From Devosia oryziradicis (GTDB lineage Bacteria; Pseudomonadota; Alphaproteobacteria; Rhizobiales; Devosiaceae), in the NCBI RefSeq assembly GCF_016698645.1, contig NZ_CP068047.1, positions 3,321,001 to 3,385,000 of the forward strand: DNA of 64,000 bases. Direction: 5' to 3'. The stretch's first letter is position 1, and every line of letters starts with the position of its first letter. The position numbers were made by a program, and so were the translations under genes. Of the stretch, positions 26,438-36,274 are shown piece by piece. Below the pieces are notes generated by a model, which saw only the letters and a program-made list of their open reading frames with translations, had not been told where the DNA came from and ran no database searches.

Positions 26438-28288
26438 TCAGGCCGTGCGGCGCGCGTCCTCATCGCCCTGGGTAATGGCAGGCTTCTGGGCGAACAGCTT
26501 GAGCAAGCGCGTCGCGTCCTCCATCGAGCAGGGACGGGAATAGAGGTAGCCCTGCCCCATGGTGCAGCCGAGCTGGGACAGGATGCGGGCCTGTTCGGGG
26601 GTCTCGATACCTTCGGCAACCAGACGCATATCGAGCTTGCGGGCAATGTCGATGATTGCCCCGGCCACGACATCGCAGGCCGCGTCATTGCCCAGACGGG
26701 AAACAAAGGAGCGGTCGATCTTGATCACATCGACCGGAAAGGTCAGCAGGTGGGTGAGCGAGGCAAAGCCAGTGCCGAAATCATCGAGGGCGACAAGCAG
26801 GCCGCGTTCGCGCAACGCCTTCACCGCCTTGGGCACCATCTGGTCATTGCCGCCCATATAGACGGACTCGTTGACCTCGAGCACGACATGCTTGAGCGGA
26901 ACGCCTTCGCGCTCGAAGGTCTCCACGATACGGCGTTCGAGATCGCCACGCAGGAAGTCGCCGGTCGTCACATTGATGCCGACATGCTGGAAATCAAGAC
27001 CCAGGTCGAGCCAGTGGCGGATATCGCGGGCGATCTGGTTGAGCATCTGTCCGGTCAGCTGCCAGGCGATGCGCGGATCGGCAAGGGCGGCGTGAAACTC
27101 GCCGGCCGACGCGATGCGGCCGTCGGGCATGCGCATGCGTGCCAGGGCTTCGACGCCGACCACTTCGGCGGTGCCGAGCTGGACGATCGGCTGGTAATGC
27201 GCGAGCACCCGTCTTTCGGCCAATGCCTGGTCGACCGCCCGCACCATCTTGGCGCGTTCGACCATCGAGGTGCGAAGGCCGGGCGTGAAGCGCACATAGC
27301 CGCCGCGCCGGATGTCCTTGGCATGATAAAGGGCAAAATCGGCATTCTGGCTTAGCGAAGCGCCATCGAGGCCATCGGGTCCGAACAGGGCGCCGCCGAC
27401 GGTAACATGGGGATCAATGGTCTGGTCGCCGGCCTGGATGAGACCGCGCACCGAGGCCAGCATGCGGGTCGCCGCTTCCTCGAGGCCGGCATGGGTTTCG
27501 CAATCGGCAACCAGGACAGCAAACTCGTCGCCGCCCAGCCGGCACGCCGTGAGCGAGGGATGGCAATTGGCAATGCGTTCGGCGACGGTGCGGATCAGCA
27601 TGTCGCCGAAGATATGCCCGACCGTATCATTGACCAGCTTGAGGTGGTCGATATCGACCAGCAGCAGGCCGAAGGACTCGCCCTCGGTAATCGACCGGCT
27701 CAGGATTTCATTGAAGTGGCCGCGATTGGGCAGGCCGGTCAGCGCATCGAAATAGGCCAGACGATAACTGCGCTGGCGCACTTGTTCATGGTCGATGGCG
27801 ATGGCGCAGAGCCGGACGCAGGTTTCCACAATGTTGCGCTCGAGGTCGTCCGGACCGCGGCTGGTGTCATAGTAGAAGGCGAAGGTGCCAACGACGCGGC
27901 CGTCGCGATCGCAAATGGGCGTTGACCAGCAGGCGCGCAGGCCCAGCGGCCCAACCAGGTCGCGATAGTCGGCCCAGAGCGGGTCACTGGCAATATCGGT
28001 GACCACCACCGGGGCATTGTGGAAAGCCGCCGTCCCGCAGGAGCCGGCGCTGGGGCCGGCAATCAAACCATCGATGGCGCTGGAATAGGCCAGTGGCAGG
28101 CTTGGCGCGGCCAGGGGATGGAGGCGGCCATCGGCATCGACCGTCAGGATCGAGCAGATTGCCGCGGGCGCCAGCAACTCTGCCCGCCGACAAAGCAGGT
28201 CGGCGACGGCCACGAGCGGTTCGCCGCAGGCAATTGTTTCGAGTATCTCAGTCTGCAGCCGCAGCAGCGCACTATCGGTATTCATCAT
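26438..28288 (-). CDS. GAF-GGDEF-EAL cyclic-di-GMP protein
   Basis: A 616-residue cytoplasmic protein. An N-terminal GAF-like sensor (about 20-165) is followed by a diguanylate cyclase domain with intact RLGGDEFAVL (GGDEF at 252-256) and a phosphodiesterase domain with VEALAR (EAL at 380-382), the metal-binding NES and DDFGTGFASL motifs and KIDRSF. Both domains look catalytically competent, so net activity is open. I start at MMNTDSALLR; the frame runs upstream into the tRNA-Phe gene, which cannot be coding. No membrane span is seen. It stands alone. Confidence 0.93.
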   Translation of the reverse strand: MMNTDSALLRLQTEILETIACGEPLVAVADLLCRRAELLAPAAICSILTVDADGRLHPLAAPSLPLAYSSAIDGLIAGPSAGSCGTAAFHNAPVVVTDIASDPLWADYRDLVGPLGLRACWSTPICDRDGRVVGTFAFYYDTSRGPDDLERNIVETCVRLCAIAIDHEQVRQRSYRLAYFDALTGLPNRGHFNEILSRSITEGESFGLLLVDIDHLKLVNDTVGHIFGDMLIRTVAERIANCHPSLTACRLGGDEFAVLVADCETHAGLEEAATRMLASVRGLIQAGDQTIDPHVTVGGALFGPDGLDGASLSQNADFALYHAKDIRRGGYVRFTPGLRTSMVERAKMVRAVDQALAERRVLAHYQPIVQLGTAEVVGVEALARMRMPDGRIASAGEFHAALADPRIAWQLTGQMLNQIARDIRHWLDLGLDFQHVGINVTTGDFLRGDLERRIVETFEREGVPLKHVVLEVNESVYMGGNDQMVPKAVKALRERGLLVALDDFGTGFASLTHLLTFPVDVIKIDRSFVSRLGNDAACDVVAGAIIDIARKLDMRLVAEGIETPEQARILSQLGCTMGQGYLYSRPCSMEDATRLLKLFAQKPAITQGDEDARRTA

Positions 28289-28449
28289 CCGCCCTCGATC
28301 CCGCCGGCCAGAATAGTCGGGCAGAATGAAACGGCAGTTCCAAAGATAGATCGCCTTGCGGCGCACGCCGAAGGGGATCGTTAGGGATGTGATGGTGGCG
28401 AGGCGGGAGGGGCGCCCAGCGCAAGATACGTTCGGATTGCCTGAAAAAA

Positions 28450-28525
28450 TGGTGCCCGGGACCGGAATCGAACCAGTGACACGCGGATTTTCAATCCGCT
28501 GCTCTACCAACTGAGCTACCCGGGC
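28450..28525 (-). tRNA. tRNA-Phe (GAA)
   Basis: On the minus strand the sequence folds into a full cloverleaf: acceptor GCCCGGG/CCCGGGC with encoded CCA, a D arm (GCTCAGTTGGTAGAGC), anticodon stem-loop GCGGA-TTGAAAA-TCCGC giving anticodon GAA, and a T arm with GGTTCGATTCC. Length is 76 nt. Confidence 0.97.
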
Positions 28526-28889
28526 AACGGGGCGGAAGGACCGCCCGGTTCAAAGCCACGGGCCTTATAGGGGATGGGTTTTGAGGGTGCAAGCGGGAAA
28601 AGGGTTTGTGGAAAGGAGTTTGCGGGATCGTGGTGATGTCACACTCCGGTGTGGGTGCAGCTTGCAGTGGAAGGTCTCCGCCGTGGCTTTCCCCCGGCGT
28701 GATCGTGGCAAGCTGTAAGGCCCTTCACCCGGTGCTGCGGGCCGGTCTGTGGCCCAGAGGGAGCGGTTGCGAAGCGGCTTGGCATTGCAGGCATTAGGCT
28801 CAATTAAGGGCTCACGGAGAGGCAGTCATGCCCGCGTGGGCTCTACCCCGGGTTCGCTGGACCAGCATGAGGTCGCTGGACGATGCGTG
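28526..28889. other. Gene-free interval upstream of tRNA-Phe
   Basis: About 364 bp between tRNA-Phe and the yacG 3' end. It must hold the tRNA promoter and any terminator for the yacG operon. I see no convincing gene, repeat or clear hairpin with T-run. tRNA-adjacent positions can be integration sites, but no integrase or attachment repeat is visible. Confidence 0.45.
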
Positions 28890-29081
28890 CTAGAACTCGT
28901 CGTCGTCGCCCGAAACGGGCGTGTTTTCGTGGGCTGCCGGCTCGTCCTCCTTGGCGGGGATGACGTAGGTGCCTGACAGCCAGCGGTTGAGGTCAACGTC
29001 GGCACAGCGCTTGGAGCAGAAGGGCTTGAAGGCCTCGACCGAGGGCTTGCCGCAGATCGGGCACGTCTTGGCGGCGGGCAT
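28890..29081 (-). CDS. yacG: DNA gyrase inhibitor YacG
   Basis: A 63-residue zinc protein, [13 protein letters not shown]... with the four-cysteine zinc site (C7, C10, C22, C26) and the conserved [15 protein letters not shown]. YacG binds GyrB and blocks DNA binding. The acidic C-terminal tail (SGDDDEF) is common. Its ATG shares a base with the maf stop (TGATG), so it is translationally coupled to maf as in many alphaproteobacteria. Confidence 0.9.
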   Translation of the reverse strand: MPAAKTCPICGKPSVEAFKPFCSKRCADVDLNRWLSGTYVIPAKEDEPAAHENTPVSGDDDEF

Positions 29082-29719
29082 CAGACGCCCGAGAGGGTTG
29101 ACTGGTTGAGCCAGTTGAAGTGGACGGGATAGCCCTCGCCGGCGAGGAGTTGGGCGGTTTCCAGCAAGGGCAGGCCGACCACGGCAGTATAGGAGCCCGA
29201 AAGCTTGACCACGAAAGCGCCGGCAATGCCCTGGATGGCATAGCCGCCAGCCTTGTCGCGCCATTCCGCTGACGCGAGGTAGGCTTCCATCTCGCGGGTG
29301 GAGAGGCGCTTGAAGCGGAGGCGGGTTTCGACCAGTCGCTGGCGCTTCTGGCCGGACGGGGTGAGGACGGTGAGAGCGGTATAAACGCGATGGGCGCGGC
29401 CGGAGAGCAGGCGAAGGCACTCGGTGGCCTCTTCCATGGTCTCGGCCTTGGGCAGCACGCGGCGGCCGACAGCCACGACCGTATCGGCGGCAAGCACCAG
29501 GGCGCCCTGGCCGAAGCCGGCCGAACGAGCCTTGTGCTGGGCGGTCAATGCCTTGAGGTCGGCCAGGCGGATGGCAAGCTTGCGCGGGAGCTCGCCCTTT
29601 TCGGGCGTTTCGTCGACATGGGCCGGCACCAGGTGCTCGGGCTCGATGCCGATCTGATTGAGCAGCGCAAGCCGGCGCGGCGAGGCGGAGGCCAGGATCA
29701 GGTCGGGACGACTGGCCAT
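29081..29719 (-). CDS. maf: Maf-family nucleotide pyrophosphatase
   Basis: A 212-residue Maf/HAM1-fold protein. The N-terminus [19 protein letters not shown] carries the SxSPRR substrate loop; [15 protein letters not shown] and the catalytic [11 protein letters not shown] follow. Maf proteins hydrolyse non-canonical or modified nucleoside triphosphates and have been linked to septum control. The gene lies between infA (11 bp upstream) and yacG (overlapping). Confidence 0.92.
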   Translation of the reverse strand: MASRPDLILASASPRRLALLNQIGIEPEHLVPAHVDETPEKGELPRKLAIRLADLKALTAQHKARSAGFGQGALVLAADTVVAVGRRVLPKAETMEEATECLRLLSGRAHRVYTALTVLTPSGQKRQRLVETRLRFKRLSTREMEAYLASAEWRDKAGGYAIQGIAGAFVVKLSGSYTAVVGLPLLETAQLLAGEGYPVHFNWLNQSTLSGV

Positions 29720-29730
29720 GCGGCGCTAGC

Positions 29731-29949
29731 TCACTTGAAGCGGTAGGTGATACGGCCCTTGGTCAGGTCGTAGGGCGTCATTTCGCACAGGACCTTGTCG
29801 CCGGCCAGGACGCGGATGCGGTTCTTGCGCATGCGGCCAGCGGTGTGGGCGATGATCTCATGCTCGTTCTCCAACTTGACGCGGAACGTCGCATTGGGGA
29901 GCAATTCGGTCACCACGCCCGGAAATTCGAGCACTTCTTCCTTCGCCAT
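29731..29949 (-). CDS. infA: Translation initiation factor IF-1
   Basis: A 72-residue S1/OB-fold protein, [20 protein letters not shown], with the typical [20 protein letters not shown] and [20 protein letters not shown]. It binds the 30S A site and assists initiation. The start at 29949 gives the canonical 72 residues; the frame extends ten codons further without support. Confidence 0.97.
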   Translation of the reverse strand: MAKEEVLEFPGVVTELLPNATFRVKLENEHEIIAHTAGRMRKNRIRVLAGDKVLCEMTPYDLTKGRITYRFK

Positions 29950-30024
29950 ACTGTCTCCTGAAAAGACCCATAGGGGCATTGCTTGCCGGCCACGGGTCGG
30001 AAAGAGGCCTTTACCTACTTCAAT

Positions 30025-30984
30025 TCAATGGATTTGTGAACCACCGGAAACCAATGGCTCGAGCCGGTTGCGCACCCGCTTCCTGAGGCTGTCCCGCAGT
30101 TCCCTGTAGGCGCCGAGGACCACCTCGCGACTGCCCTCGGCCAAGGAGGGGTCGGCGGTAGTCCAGTGCTCCACGGCCCCGGCCTCCAGGCCCTTGCGGG
30201 TCACGGCTTCGGTTGCGTCGTCGGACAGGGTAATCACCAGGTCGAAACGGTTGGCGACCAGCTCGTCCAGGATATGGGGCGTGTGGACGCTCATATCAAT
30301 GCCGATCTCTTCCATCACCGCATGGACGAACTGATCGGCCTTGCCGCCATTGACGCCAACCGAGCGGGCGATGATCCGGCCCGGAAAGGCCTGGCGGGCG
30401 AGGGCCGCGGCAATGGGTGAGCGCACCGAGTTCATCGAACAGACAAAGAGCACCGAAGGCAGTTCGCTGGTCGCCTCGTCGATCCGCGACGCATAGGGCT
30501 GAACGGCGCAAATGAGGGTGAACAAACGCCGCGCGGTGTTAAGATCGATGACCAGCTTGTTGTCGAGACGGGTTCGCAGCAGTTCGGCCGCCTCGTTGTG
30601 CATGCCGCGGCGGGCCATGTCGACGGTTTCGATCTGGAACGGCTGGGCCGAGCGGATGGCCTCGTAATAGGCGTCGCGAATGCGGAAGTAATCGCGGATC
30701 AGCCGGCGGAAGGGCGTCAGCGACAGATAGTGGGCAGCAATCGGCTGGAAGGTCTCGGGGTGGCGCACGTCGAGGACGATAAAGTTGCCGACAATGGACA
30801 TGTGCAGCGCAAAGGGACCCGTCGCGGTTACCCTGGCGGGGCGGAAGCAGTTGTCTTCCAACAGATCATAGATGGCGATCCGCCATTCATGTACCTCGTC
30901 AGGATTGATCGAGGTGATGGTGTTGGGGTCGAGCGTCACGGTCACCAGGCGATCCGTTTCAGCGGGTCGGGCCGGAGGCTGCAT
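30025..30984 (-). CDS. Fused UPF0262 protein and low-molecular-weight protein tyrosine phosphatase
   Basis: One 319-residue frame joins two proteins usually encoded by adjacent genes in Hyphomicrobiales. Residues 1-160 are UPF0262 (RIAIYDLLEDNCFRPA; GPFALHMSIVGNFIVLDVR; NTARRLFTLICAVQP). Residues 175-319 are an LMW-PTP/ArsC-like phosphatase with the P-loop VCSMNSVRS (C182, R188) near the start and the acid loop TTADPS (D278). About 12 linker residues lie between. The ATG at 30984 is 8 bp after the hisD stop. It is unclear whether the phosphatase acts on tyrosine phosphate or arsenate. Confidence 0.85.
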   Translation of the reverse strand: MQPPARPAETDRLVTVTLDPNTITSINPDEVHEWRIAIYDLLEDNCFRPARVTATGPFALHMSIVGNFIVLDVRHPETFQPIAAHYLSLTPFRRLIRDYFRIRDAYYEAIRSAQPFQIETVDMARRGMHNEAAELLRTRLDNKLVIDLNTARRLFTLICAVQPYASRIDEATSELPSVLFVCSMNSVRSPIAAALARQAFPGRIIARSVGVNGGKADQFVHAVMEEIGIDMSVHTPHILDELVANRFDLVITLSDDATEAVTRKGLEAGAVEHWTTADPSLAEGSREVVLGAYRELRDSLRKRVRNRLEPLVSGGSQIH

Positions 30985-30992
30985 CGAAATGC

Positions 30993-32285
30993 TCAACGGT
31001 TGAGCCTGATGGAAACGGAGCGCCCGTGACCATCGAGCCCCTCGACTTCGGCCAGCGTGACCGCAGCCTGGCTGAGTGCCGAGAGGGTCATGGGATCGCA
31101 GCCGAGGATCGACGTGCGCTTCATGAAGTCCAGCACGCCAAGGCCGGAGGCGAAGCGGGCGGTCCCGGCCGTTGGCAGGACGTGGTTGGAGCCGCCGACA
31201 TAATCGCCAATTGCCTCGGGCGTGTGATGGCCGAGGAAGATCGCGCCGGCGTGCCGAATGGAGGGGAGGATAGACTGCGGATCGTCGAGCGCCAGTTCGA
31301 TATGCTCGGAGGCGATGCGGTTGGCGAGGACCACGGCTTCGTCGAGCGATGCAACTGATATGACGGCGCTGTAGTCGTGCCAGCCTTCGCGGGCATTGGC
31401 CGGATTGGGCAGCAGGTCGATCTGGCGATCGACCTCCGCAGCAACCGAGTCGGCCAGGCCCTTTTCGGTGGTAACGAGGATGGAGCGGGCCCCTGCCCCG
31501 TGCTCGGCCTGTGCGATCAGATCCGCCGCGACCCATGCCGAATTGGCCGAGCCATCGGCGATGACCAGCACTTCGGAAGGCCCGGCAATCATGTCGATGC
31601 CGACCTGGCCAAACACCTGGCGCTTGGCCGTTGCCACATAGGCGTTGCCGGGGCCGACGATCTTGTCGACGGGTGCGATGGTCGCCGTGCCATAGGCCAA
31701 AGCGGCCACGGCCTGCGCGCCGCCGACGCGATAGATTTCGGTCACCCCGGCGATCTTCGCCGCAAGCAGGATCGGCGCGGCAATCTGGCCGCCCGGGGTC
31801 GGAACCACCATGGCGATGCGCCCGACACCGGCGACCTTGGCCGGAACGGCATTCATCAGCACCGAGGAGGGATAGGTGGCGAGGCCCCCGGGCACGTAGA
31901 TGCCGACGGCGTCGACCGGCGTCCAGCGGGTGCCGAGGGTAACGCCGAGCGGATCGGTATAGATGTGGTCGGTCGGCTTCTGTTTTTCGTGGTGGGCCCG
32001 GATGCGATCATGGGCGGTCTGGAGGGCGGCGCGAACCTCATCACTGACCCGGGCAGCGGCCTTGTCGATCTCGTCCTGCGGGATTCGCAGGTCCGCAGCG
32101 CCGTACCGGGTGCGATCGAACCGGTTGGTTAGTTCCACCAAGGCGTCATCGCCGCGCGTCCGGATATCGGCAATGATGCCAGCGACGGTATCGCTGACGT
32201 CCTGGCTCGACTCGCGTTTGCCTTCCAGCAATTGCCGGAAGCGGGACTCGAAATCACGGTCGGCGCTATCGAGGCGAAGAACCAT
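30993..32285 (-). CDS. hisD: Histidinol dehydrogenase
   Basis: A 430-residue enzyme catalysing the two final NAD-dependent steps of histidine synthesis, histidinol to histidine. Landmarks are [70 protein letters not shown] with zinc and catalytic residues, and [20 protein letters not shown]. Length is typical. It follows the DUF2948 gene after 9 bp and precedes the UPF0262-phosphatase fusion, a conserved gene order. Confidence 0.96.
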   Translation of the reverse strand: MVLRLDSADRDFESRFRQLLEGKRESSQDVSDTVAGIIADIRTRGDDALVELTNRFDRTRYGAADLRIPQDEIDKAAARVSDEVRAALQTAHDRIRAHHEKQKPTDHIYTDPLGVTLGTRWTPVDAVGIYVPGGLATYPSSVLMNAVPAKVAGVGRIAMVVPTPGGQIAAPILLAAKIAGVTEIYRVGGAQAVAALAYGTATIAPVDKIVGPGNAYVATAKRQVFGQVGIDMIAGPSEVLVIADGSANSAWVAADLIAQAEHGAGARSILVTTEKGLADSVAAEVDRQIDLLPNPANAREGWHDYSAVISVASLDEAVVLANRIASEHIELALDDPQSILPSIRHAGAIFLGHHTPEAIGDYVGGSNHVLPTAGTARFASGLGVLDFMKRTSILGCDPMTLSALSQAAVTLAEVEGLDGHGRSVSIRLNR

Positions 32286-32294
32286 AAGGCGTCC

Positions 32295-32729
32295 TTAGTC
32301 CAGTGCGTGGGCGGGCTTGGCGGTTGCAGCCCAGGCTGCCCCAAGGTCGGACAAGCGGGCCTCGAGGCATTCGACGCCGAGGCGCACCGTGCCGCCGCCG
32401 GCGAAACTGAGTTCGATGATGCCGGCCGGGCCATCGATGGGCTGGAAGGTGATGGCGAGCAGTTCGAGCACGCCTTCTGGCGCGGCCGGATCGAAGCCAT
32501 TGGTGGCGACCGACTGTACGGCATCGAAATGCAGCGCGGCGCGCTTGCGTAGGCCCTTGTCGCGACGGCCGTTGATCGAGGTCCAATCGAAGCGATTCAT
32601 GAGCAGGGCGAAGCGTCGATCACCGCGGGCATAGCCCATGTCGGCAACGCGAACGACGGCATCCTGCACATGGGCGGAAATGACTTCGAGGTCTTCGGTA
32701 TCAAGCGCGAGAAGTTTCAGGTCGGTCAT
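32295..32729 (-). CDS. DUF2948 family protein
   Basis: A 144-residue protein of the alphaproteobacterial DUF2948 family, MTDLKLLALDTEDLEVISAH with the conserved RRFALLMNRFDW near residue 40 and ITFQPIDGPAGIIELSFAGG. Function is unknown. It is almost always found directly before hisD, as here (9 bp apart), so it is probably the first gene of this hisD-infA-maf-yacG run. Confidence 0.88.
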   Translation of the reverse strand: MTDLKLLALDTEDLEVISAHVQDAVVRVADMGYARGDRRFALLMNRFDWTSINGRRDKGLRKRAALHFDAVQSVATNGFDPAAPEGVLELLAITFQPIDGPAGIIELSFAGGGTVRLGVECLEARLSDLGAAWAATAKPAHALD

Positions 32730-32865
32730 AGCTGGTCGGCCCTTGGGACTGGAATGAGCCGTATCTGGTCACCCCAACCCCGATCTACAAGCTTGCAGCC
32801 CATGGAGCAATGCAAGCACGGAGAAAAGGGGCAGGCGTATCGCCCGCCACGATGCCGCCAGGCCG

Positions 32866-32898
32866 TGCTCTCCCTCCTCGGAGGGAGAAGGGAGAGCA
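32866..32898. terminator. Nested inverted repeat after murA
   Basis: Outer arms TGCTCTCCC (32866-32874) and GGGAGAGCA (32890-32898) are perfect complements; an inner CTCCCTCC-TC-GGAGGGAG palindrome competes with them. It begins 9 bp beyond the murA stop in the 177-bp gap before DUF2948. There is no T-run, so termination is possible but not certain. Confidence 0.4.
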
Positions 32899-32906
32899 GA
32901 AGGGCG

Positions 32907-34199
32907 CTAGCCCGCGACGCGCTCGATTTCCGCGCCGCAGCGGCTGAGCTTGTCTTCGAGGCGTTCGAAGCCGCGGTCGAGATGGTAGATGCGGTTGACC
33001 ACCGTCTCGCCCTTGGCGGCAAGGCCGGCGATGACCAGCGACACCGAAGCCCGCAGGTCGGTTGCCATCACCTGGGCGCCCTTGAGCTGAGGCTTGCCGG
33101 TGACGGTAGCGACCTGGCCGTCGACCGAGATATCGGCGCCGAAGCGGGCGAGCTCGGCGACATGCATGTAGCGGTTCTCGAAGATGGTCTCGCGGATCTG
33201 GCTGGTGCCGTTGGCCATGGTCATCAGCGCCATGAACTGGGCCTGGAGATCGGTAGGAAAGCCGGGGAATGGATCGGTTTCCACATCGACCGGCTGGATG
33301 CCATTGCCGTTGCGATAGACGCGAAGACCACCTGGCTCCGCCGTCAACTCGACACCCGTACGGCCCAGGACATCGAGCGCTGCCTGCAGATGCTCGGGGC
33401 GCGCGCCCCTCAGCAAGACATTTCCCCCAGTCATGGCTGCGGCCATGGCAAAGGTGCCGGTCTCGATGCGATCCGGGATCACGTCGACAGTGGCGCCATG
33501 CAGTTTTTCTACGCCCTCGACCGTGATGGTGCGGGTGCCGATGCCGGAGATCTTCGCCCCCATGGCAACCAGGCACTCGGCCACATTGGTGATTTCAGGC
33601 TCCTGGGCGGCATTCTCGATGACGGTCGTACCCTTGGCGAGGGTCGCGGCCATCAGGATTGTGTGGGTCGCACCGACCGAGACCTTGGGAAAGGCGATGC
33701 GGGCACCCACGAGGCCACCCTTTGGCGCCTTTGCGACAACATAGCCCTCGTCGATATCGATCTCGGCGCCAAGTTCCTTGAGGCCATAGAGGAAAAGATC
33801 GACGGGCCTGGTGCCGATCGCGCAGCCGCCCGGCAGGGAGACGCGCGCCTCGTGGCAGCGGGCGAGCAAGGGGCCGATAACCCAGAAACTGGCGCGCATC
33901 TTGGACACGAGTTCATAGGGCGCGGTGGTGTCCACGATATCGGCGGCATGGAATGTCATGCGCTGACCCACGCCCTCTTCCTCGCCGCGGCGGCGGCCAT
34001 GCACTGCGATATCGACACCGTGGTTTTCGAGGATGCGTTCGAGCTGTTTGACATCGGCGAGGCGCGGCACGTTCTGCAGCACCAGCGGCTTATCGGTCAG
34101 GAGGGAGGCAATCATCAGCGGCAAGGCTGCATTCTTGGCGCCCGAAATCGGGATTTCGCCATTGAGTTCGTTGCCACCGATCAAACGGATACGGTCCAT
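32907..34199 (-). CDS. murA: UDP-N-acetylglucosamine 1-carboxyvinyltransferase
   Basis: A 430-residue enolpyruvyl transferase, first committed enzyme of peptidoglycan synthesis, adding PEP to UDP-GlcNAc. It starts [29 protein letters not shown]; the fosfomycin-target cysteine is present in [11 protein letters not shown], and [13 protein letters not shown] contains the usual C-terminal motif. Cytoplasmic. It is separated from the DUF2948 gene by 177 bp containing a hairpin. Confidence 0.97.
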   Translation of the reverse strand: MDRIRLIGGNELNGEIPISGAKNAALPLMIASLLTDKPLVLQNVPRLADVKQLERILENHGVDIAVHGRRRGEEEGVGQRMTFHAADIVDTTAPYELVSKMRASFWVIGPLLARCHEARVSLPGGCAIGTRPVDLFLYGLKELGAEIDIDEGYVVAKAPKGGLVGARIAFPKVSVGATHTILMAATLAKGTTVIENAAQEPEITNVAECLVAMGAKISGIGTRTITVEGVEKLHGATVDVIPDRIETGTFAMAAAMTGGNVLLRGARPEHLQAALDVLGRTGVELTAEPGGLRVYRNGNGIQPVDVETDPFPGFPTDLQAQFMALMTMANGTSQIRETIFENRYMHVAELARFGADISVDGQVATVTGKPQLKGAQVMATDLRASVSLVIAGLAAKGETVVNRIYHLDRGFERLEDKLSRCGAEIERVAG

Positions 34200-34346
34200 A
34201 GTCTTGTCCTATATGGCGGGCGTGACAGCCCTGCTACCTGGATTGGAGGTAGGCCAAGTCCTAGTTGCCACGTAAGCCAGACTCGCCGTTCTCGATGAAG
34301 GCAGGCACGACGCCTGCCAATAGTCTGATAGTCGCCCGAAACTGGT

Positions 34347-34520
34347 TTACGGTTTATTGACCGTATCGGTTTCGGGTTGCCCGTGCGGGTCAGGCGCCTG
34401 TCGCTCCGAATCGGCGCGTGCCTTGGCCTGTCCCTTCCGGCGCTTGAGGTTCTCTCGCAGCTTTGCGGCCAATCTTTGCTCGCGCAAGGCGGCCTGTTCG
34501 GATTTGCTCATCTCGGCCAT
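34347..34520 (-). CDS. Small charged conserved protein upstream of murA
   Basis: A 57-residue ORF, MAEMSKSEQAALREQRLAAK..., very rich in Arg, Lys and Glu and predicted as one long helix (residues 3-40) with a disordered tail. Similar small proteins with a basic LRENLKRRKGQAKAR core occur in many Hyphomicrobiales, often near murA; function is unknown. It is on the same strand as murA, about 150 bp upstream. Confidence 0.6.
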   Translation of the reverse strand: MAEMSKSEQAALREQRLAAKLRENLKRRKGQAKARADSERQAPDPHGQPETDTVNKP

Positions 34521-34633
34521 TGAATCGCGTTGGAGCCTCAGGCGGTTGATAGGCGCTTTTTAGCCTTGCGTCGAGGTTTGGCCTATGGCAAAGGAGCCCC
34601 CGTCGCGCCGGGCACCAGCCGCGCCCATGACAT

Positions 34634-34708
34634 GCTGCCGTAGCTCAGTGGTAGAGCACCCCCTTGGTAAGGGGGAGGCCGACAGTTCAATCCTGTCCGG
34701 CAGCACCA
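34634..34708 (+). tRNA. tRNA-Thr (GGT)
   Basis: Cloverleaf with acceptor GCTGCCG/CGGCAGC plus encoded CCA, D arm TAGCTCAGTGGTAGAGCA, anticodon stem-loop CCCCC-TTGGTAA-GGGGG giving anticodon GGT, and T arm with AGTTCAATCCT. Length 75 nt. Confidence 0.97.
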
Positions 34709-34824
34709 TTTTTCCCAACGATCGGCGGTTTCGGAAACAGGCCAGTGCACTGGCTGATACAGTCCGCGCAAAAGCGGACCCCGCCAGCGTGCGCTGACGG
34801 GGCCCAGGCAGGCATGCAATGCGC

Positions 34825-35883
34825 TCAGCGCAGGATGCGCTTGCCGGTCTCCGCGTCGAACAGATGGAGCAGGCTGGTTTCGAAGGCGATGCCGATGGAC
34901 TCGCCGGGAGCGGCACTGACGCGCTCGCGGAACACACCCACAATGTCGTGGCCGCCCAGGTTCAGCGTCACCTGGGTTTCCGAGCCGGTCGGCTCGATGA
35001 CGACGACTTCGGCCTTGGCGCCGGCCGGATCGAGCCGCAGATGCTCGGGACGCACGCCCAATGTGATGGGGCCATCGACGACCCCGGCCGGCAGGCTACC
35101 CAACTGGATGCTGGTGCCATCGGCAAAACGGAAGGACGAGCCGGCGATCGAGCCGCTGACGATGTTCATGGCAGGCGAGCCAATGAAACCGGCGACGAAC
35201 AGGTTTGCGGGCCGATCGTAGAGTTCGAGCGGAGTGCCGATCTGCTCGATATTGCCCGAGTGCATCACGACGATCCGGTCTGCCATGGTCATGGCTTCGA
35301 TCTGGTCATGCGTCACGTAGACCGTGGTGGTCTTGAGGCGCTGGTGGTTTAGCTTGATCTCGCTGCGCATCTGCACGCGCAGCTTGGCATCGAGGTTGGA
35401 CAGGGGTTCGTCGAACAGGAAGACGGTGGGGTTGCGCACGATGGCGCGGCCCATGGCAACGCGCTGGCGCTGGCCCCCCGAGAGGTGGCGCGGATAGCGC
35501 TCGAGATAGGTTTCAAGACCGAGGATAACCGCGGCATTGGCCACGCGGCGCTTGATCTCGTCCTTGGGGACGCGGGCGAGGCGCAGCGAGAAGGCCATGT
35601 TCTCCTCGACCGTCATATGTGGATAGAGGGCATAGGACTGGAACACCATGGCGATGTCTCGGTCCTTGGGGGCCAGGTCGTTGACCACGACGCCAGCGAT
35701 CTCGATTTCGCCGCCGGTGATGTCCTCGAGCCCGGCGATCATCCGCAGCAGCGTGGATTTTCCACAGCCTGACGGTCCGACCAGGATGACAAATTCGCCA
35801 TCGGCAATGTCAATCGAGACGCCGTGCAGCACTTCCACGCTGCCATAGTTCTTTCGAACATCCCTGATCGTTACGGCACCCAT
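34825..35883 (-). CDS. ABC importer ATPase, MalK/UgpC (CUT1) type
   Basis: A 352-residue ATPase. Walker A is [13 protein letters not shown], signature [15 protein letters not shown], Walker [15 protein letters not shown], then the H-loop [15 protein letters not shown]. The C-terminal 120 residues form the OB/TOBE-type regulatory domain of MalK-like proteins (TLGVRPEHL). The ATG at 35883 has GGGAGG upstream; the longer frame to 36027 is not supported. It is transcribed divergently from the binding protein and fused permease, so it most likely powers that importer. Such ATPases can also serve several CUT1 systems. Confidence 0.92.
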   Translation of the reverse strand: MGAVTIRDVRKNYGSVEVLHGVSIDIADGEFVILVGPSGCGKSTLLRMIAGLEDITGGEIEIAGVVVNDLAPKDRDIAMVFQSYALYPHMTVEENMAFSLRLARVPKDEIKRRVANAAVILGLETYLERYPRHLSGGQRQRVAMGRAIVRNPTVFLFDEPLSNLDAKLRVQMRSEIKLNHQRLKTTTVYVTHDQIEAMTMADRIVVMHSGNIEQIGTPLELYDRPANLFVAGFIGSPAMNIVSGSIAGSSFRFADGTSIQLGSLPAGVVDGPITLGVRPEHLRLDPAGAKAEVVVIEPTGSETQVTLNLGGHDIVGVFRERVSAAPGESIGIAFETSLLHLFDAETGKRILR

Positions 35884-36060
35884 CCAAAGTCCTCCCAGAT
35901 GATGGTCGAAGCCCCCCGGCCCGCCTGTTTGGCGATTGTCCGATGGGGCGAAAAAACACCCGGCACGACTTGGTTCATCCGTGCGCCGCCCTCCCCGGCA
36001 GCCGCGCAGACCATTCGTGCCCAACATCGTGTCTAAAGGGATGGTCCGGCCTCATCAAGT

Positions 36061-36141
36061 CTTTTGTGGGACAAAAGGTTGACTCTGCGATCGTTCTTCC
36101 CCTAATCCTTGGGGTATTCGCTGCCAATGATGGGACAAAAG
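36061..36141 (+). promoter_or_regulatory. GntR/FadR-type operator pair and promoter of the sugar ABC operon
   Basis: A perfect inverted repeat CTTTTGT-GGG-ACAAAAG (36061-36077) contains TTGTGGGACAA, which fits the FadR-subfamily consensus TNGTNNNACNA. A second copy of its right half, GGGACAAAAG, lies at 36132-36141, exactly 64 bp downstream, with a degenerate left half. Between them a candidate promoter reads TTGACT (36079-36084), 18 bp, TAATCC (36103-36108). The operon's own GntR/FCD gene (39775-40527) is the likely binder. The site lies in the divergent gap and could also affect the ATPase gene. Confidence 0.6.
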
Positions 36142-36274
36142 ACCCCGTGGTGCGATGCGTGTGATGGGGCGGGAGGGCCCCGGCACCGGAGGATGAAGCG
36201 CATTGCGAAGAGTTGAATGCCGCGCTGCGGCGTCGCGATGGCTCAGCCATGTTTCAACAGGAGGAGACGGAAGC

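Noticed and set aside
28289-28510. N-terminal extension of the GGDEF/EAL gene
   Set aside because: The extension reads through the tRNA-Phe gene, so translation must begin later, at 28288 or 28285.
28450-28889. Possible integration site at tRNA-Phe
   Set aside because: No integrase, no repeat of the tRNA 3' end and no foreign-looking cargo were seen beside it.
32670-34298. 542-residue open frame antisense to murA
   Set aside because: Overlaps an unambiguous murA over its full length and has no recognisable domain.
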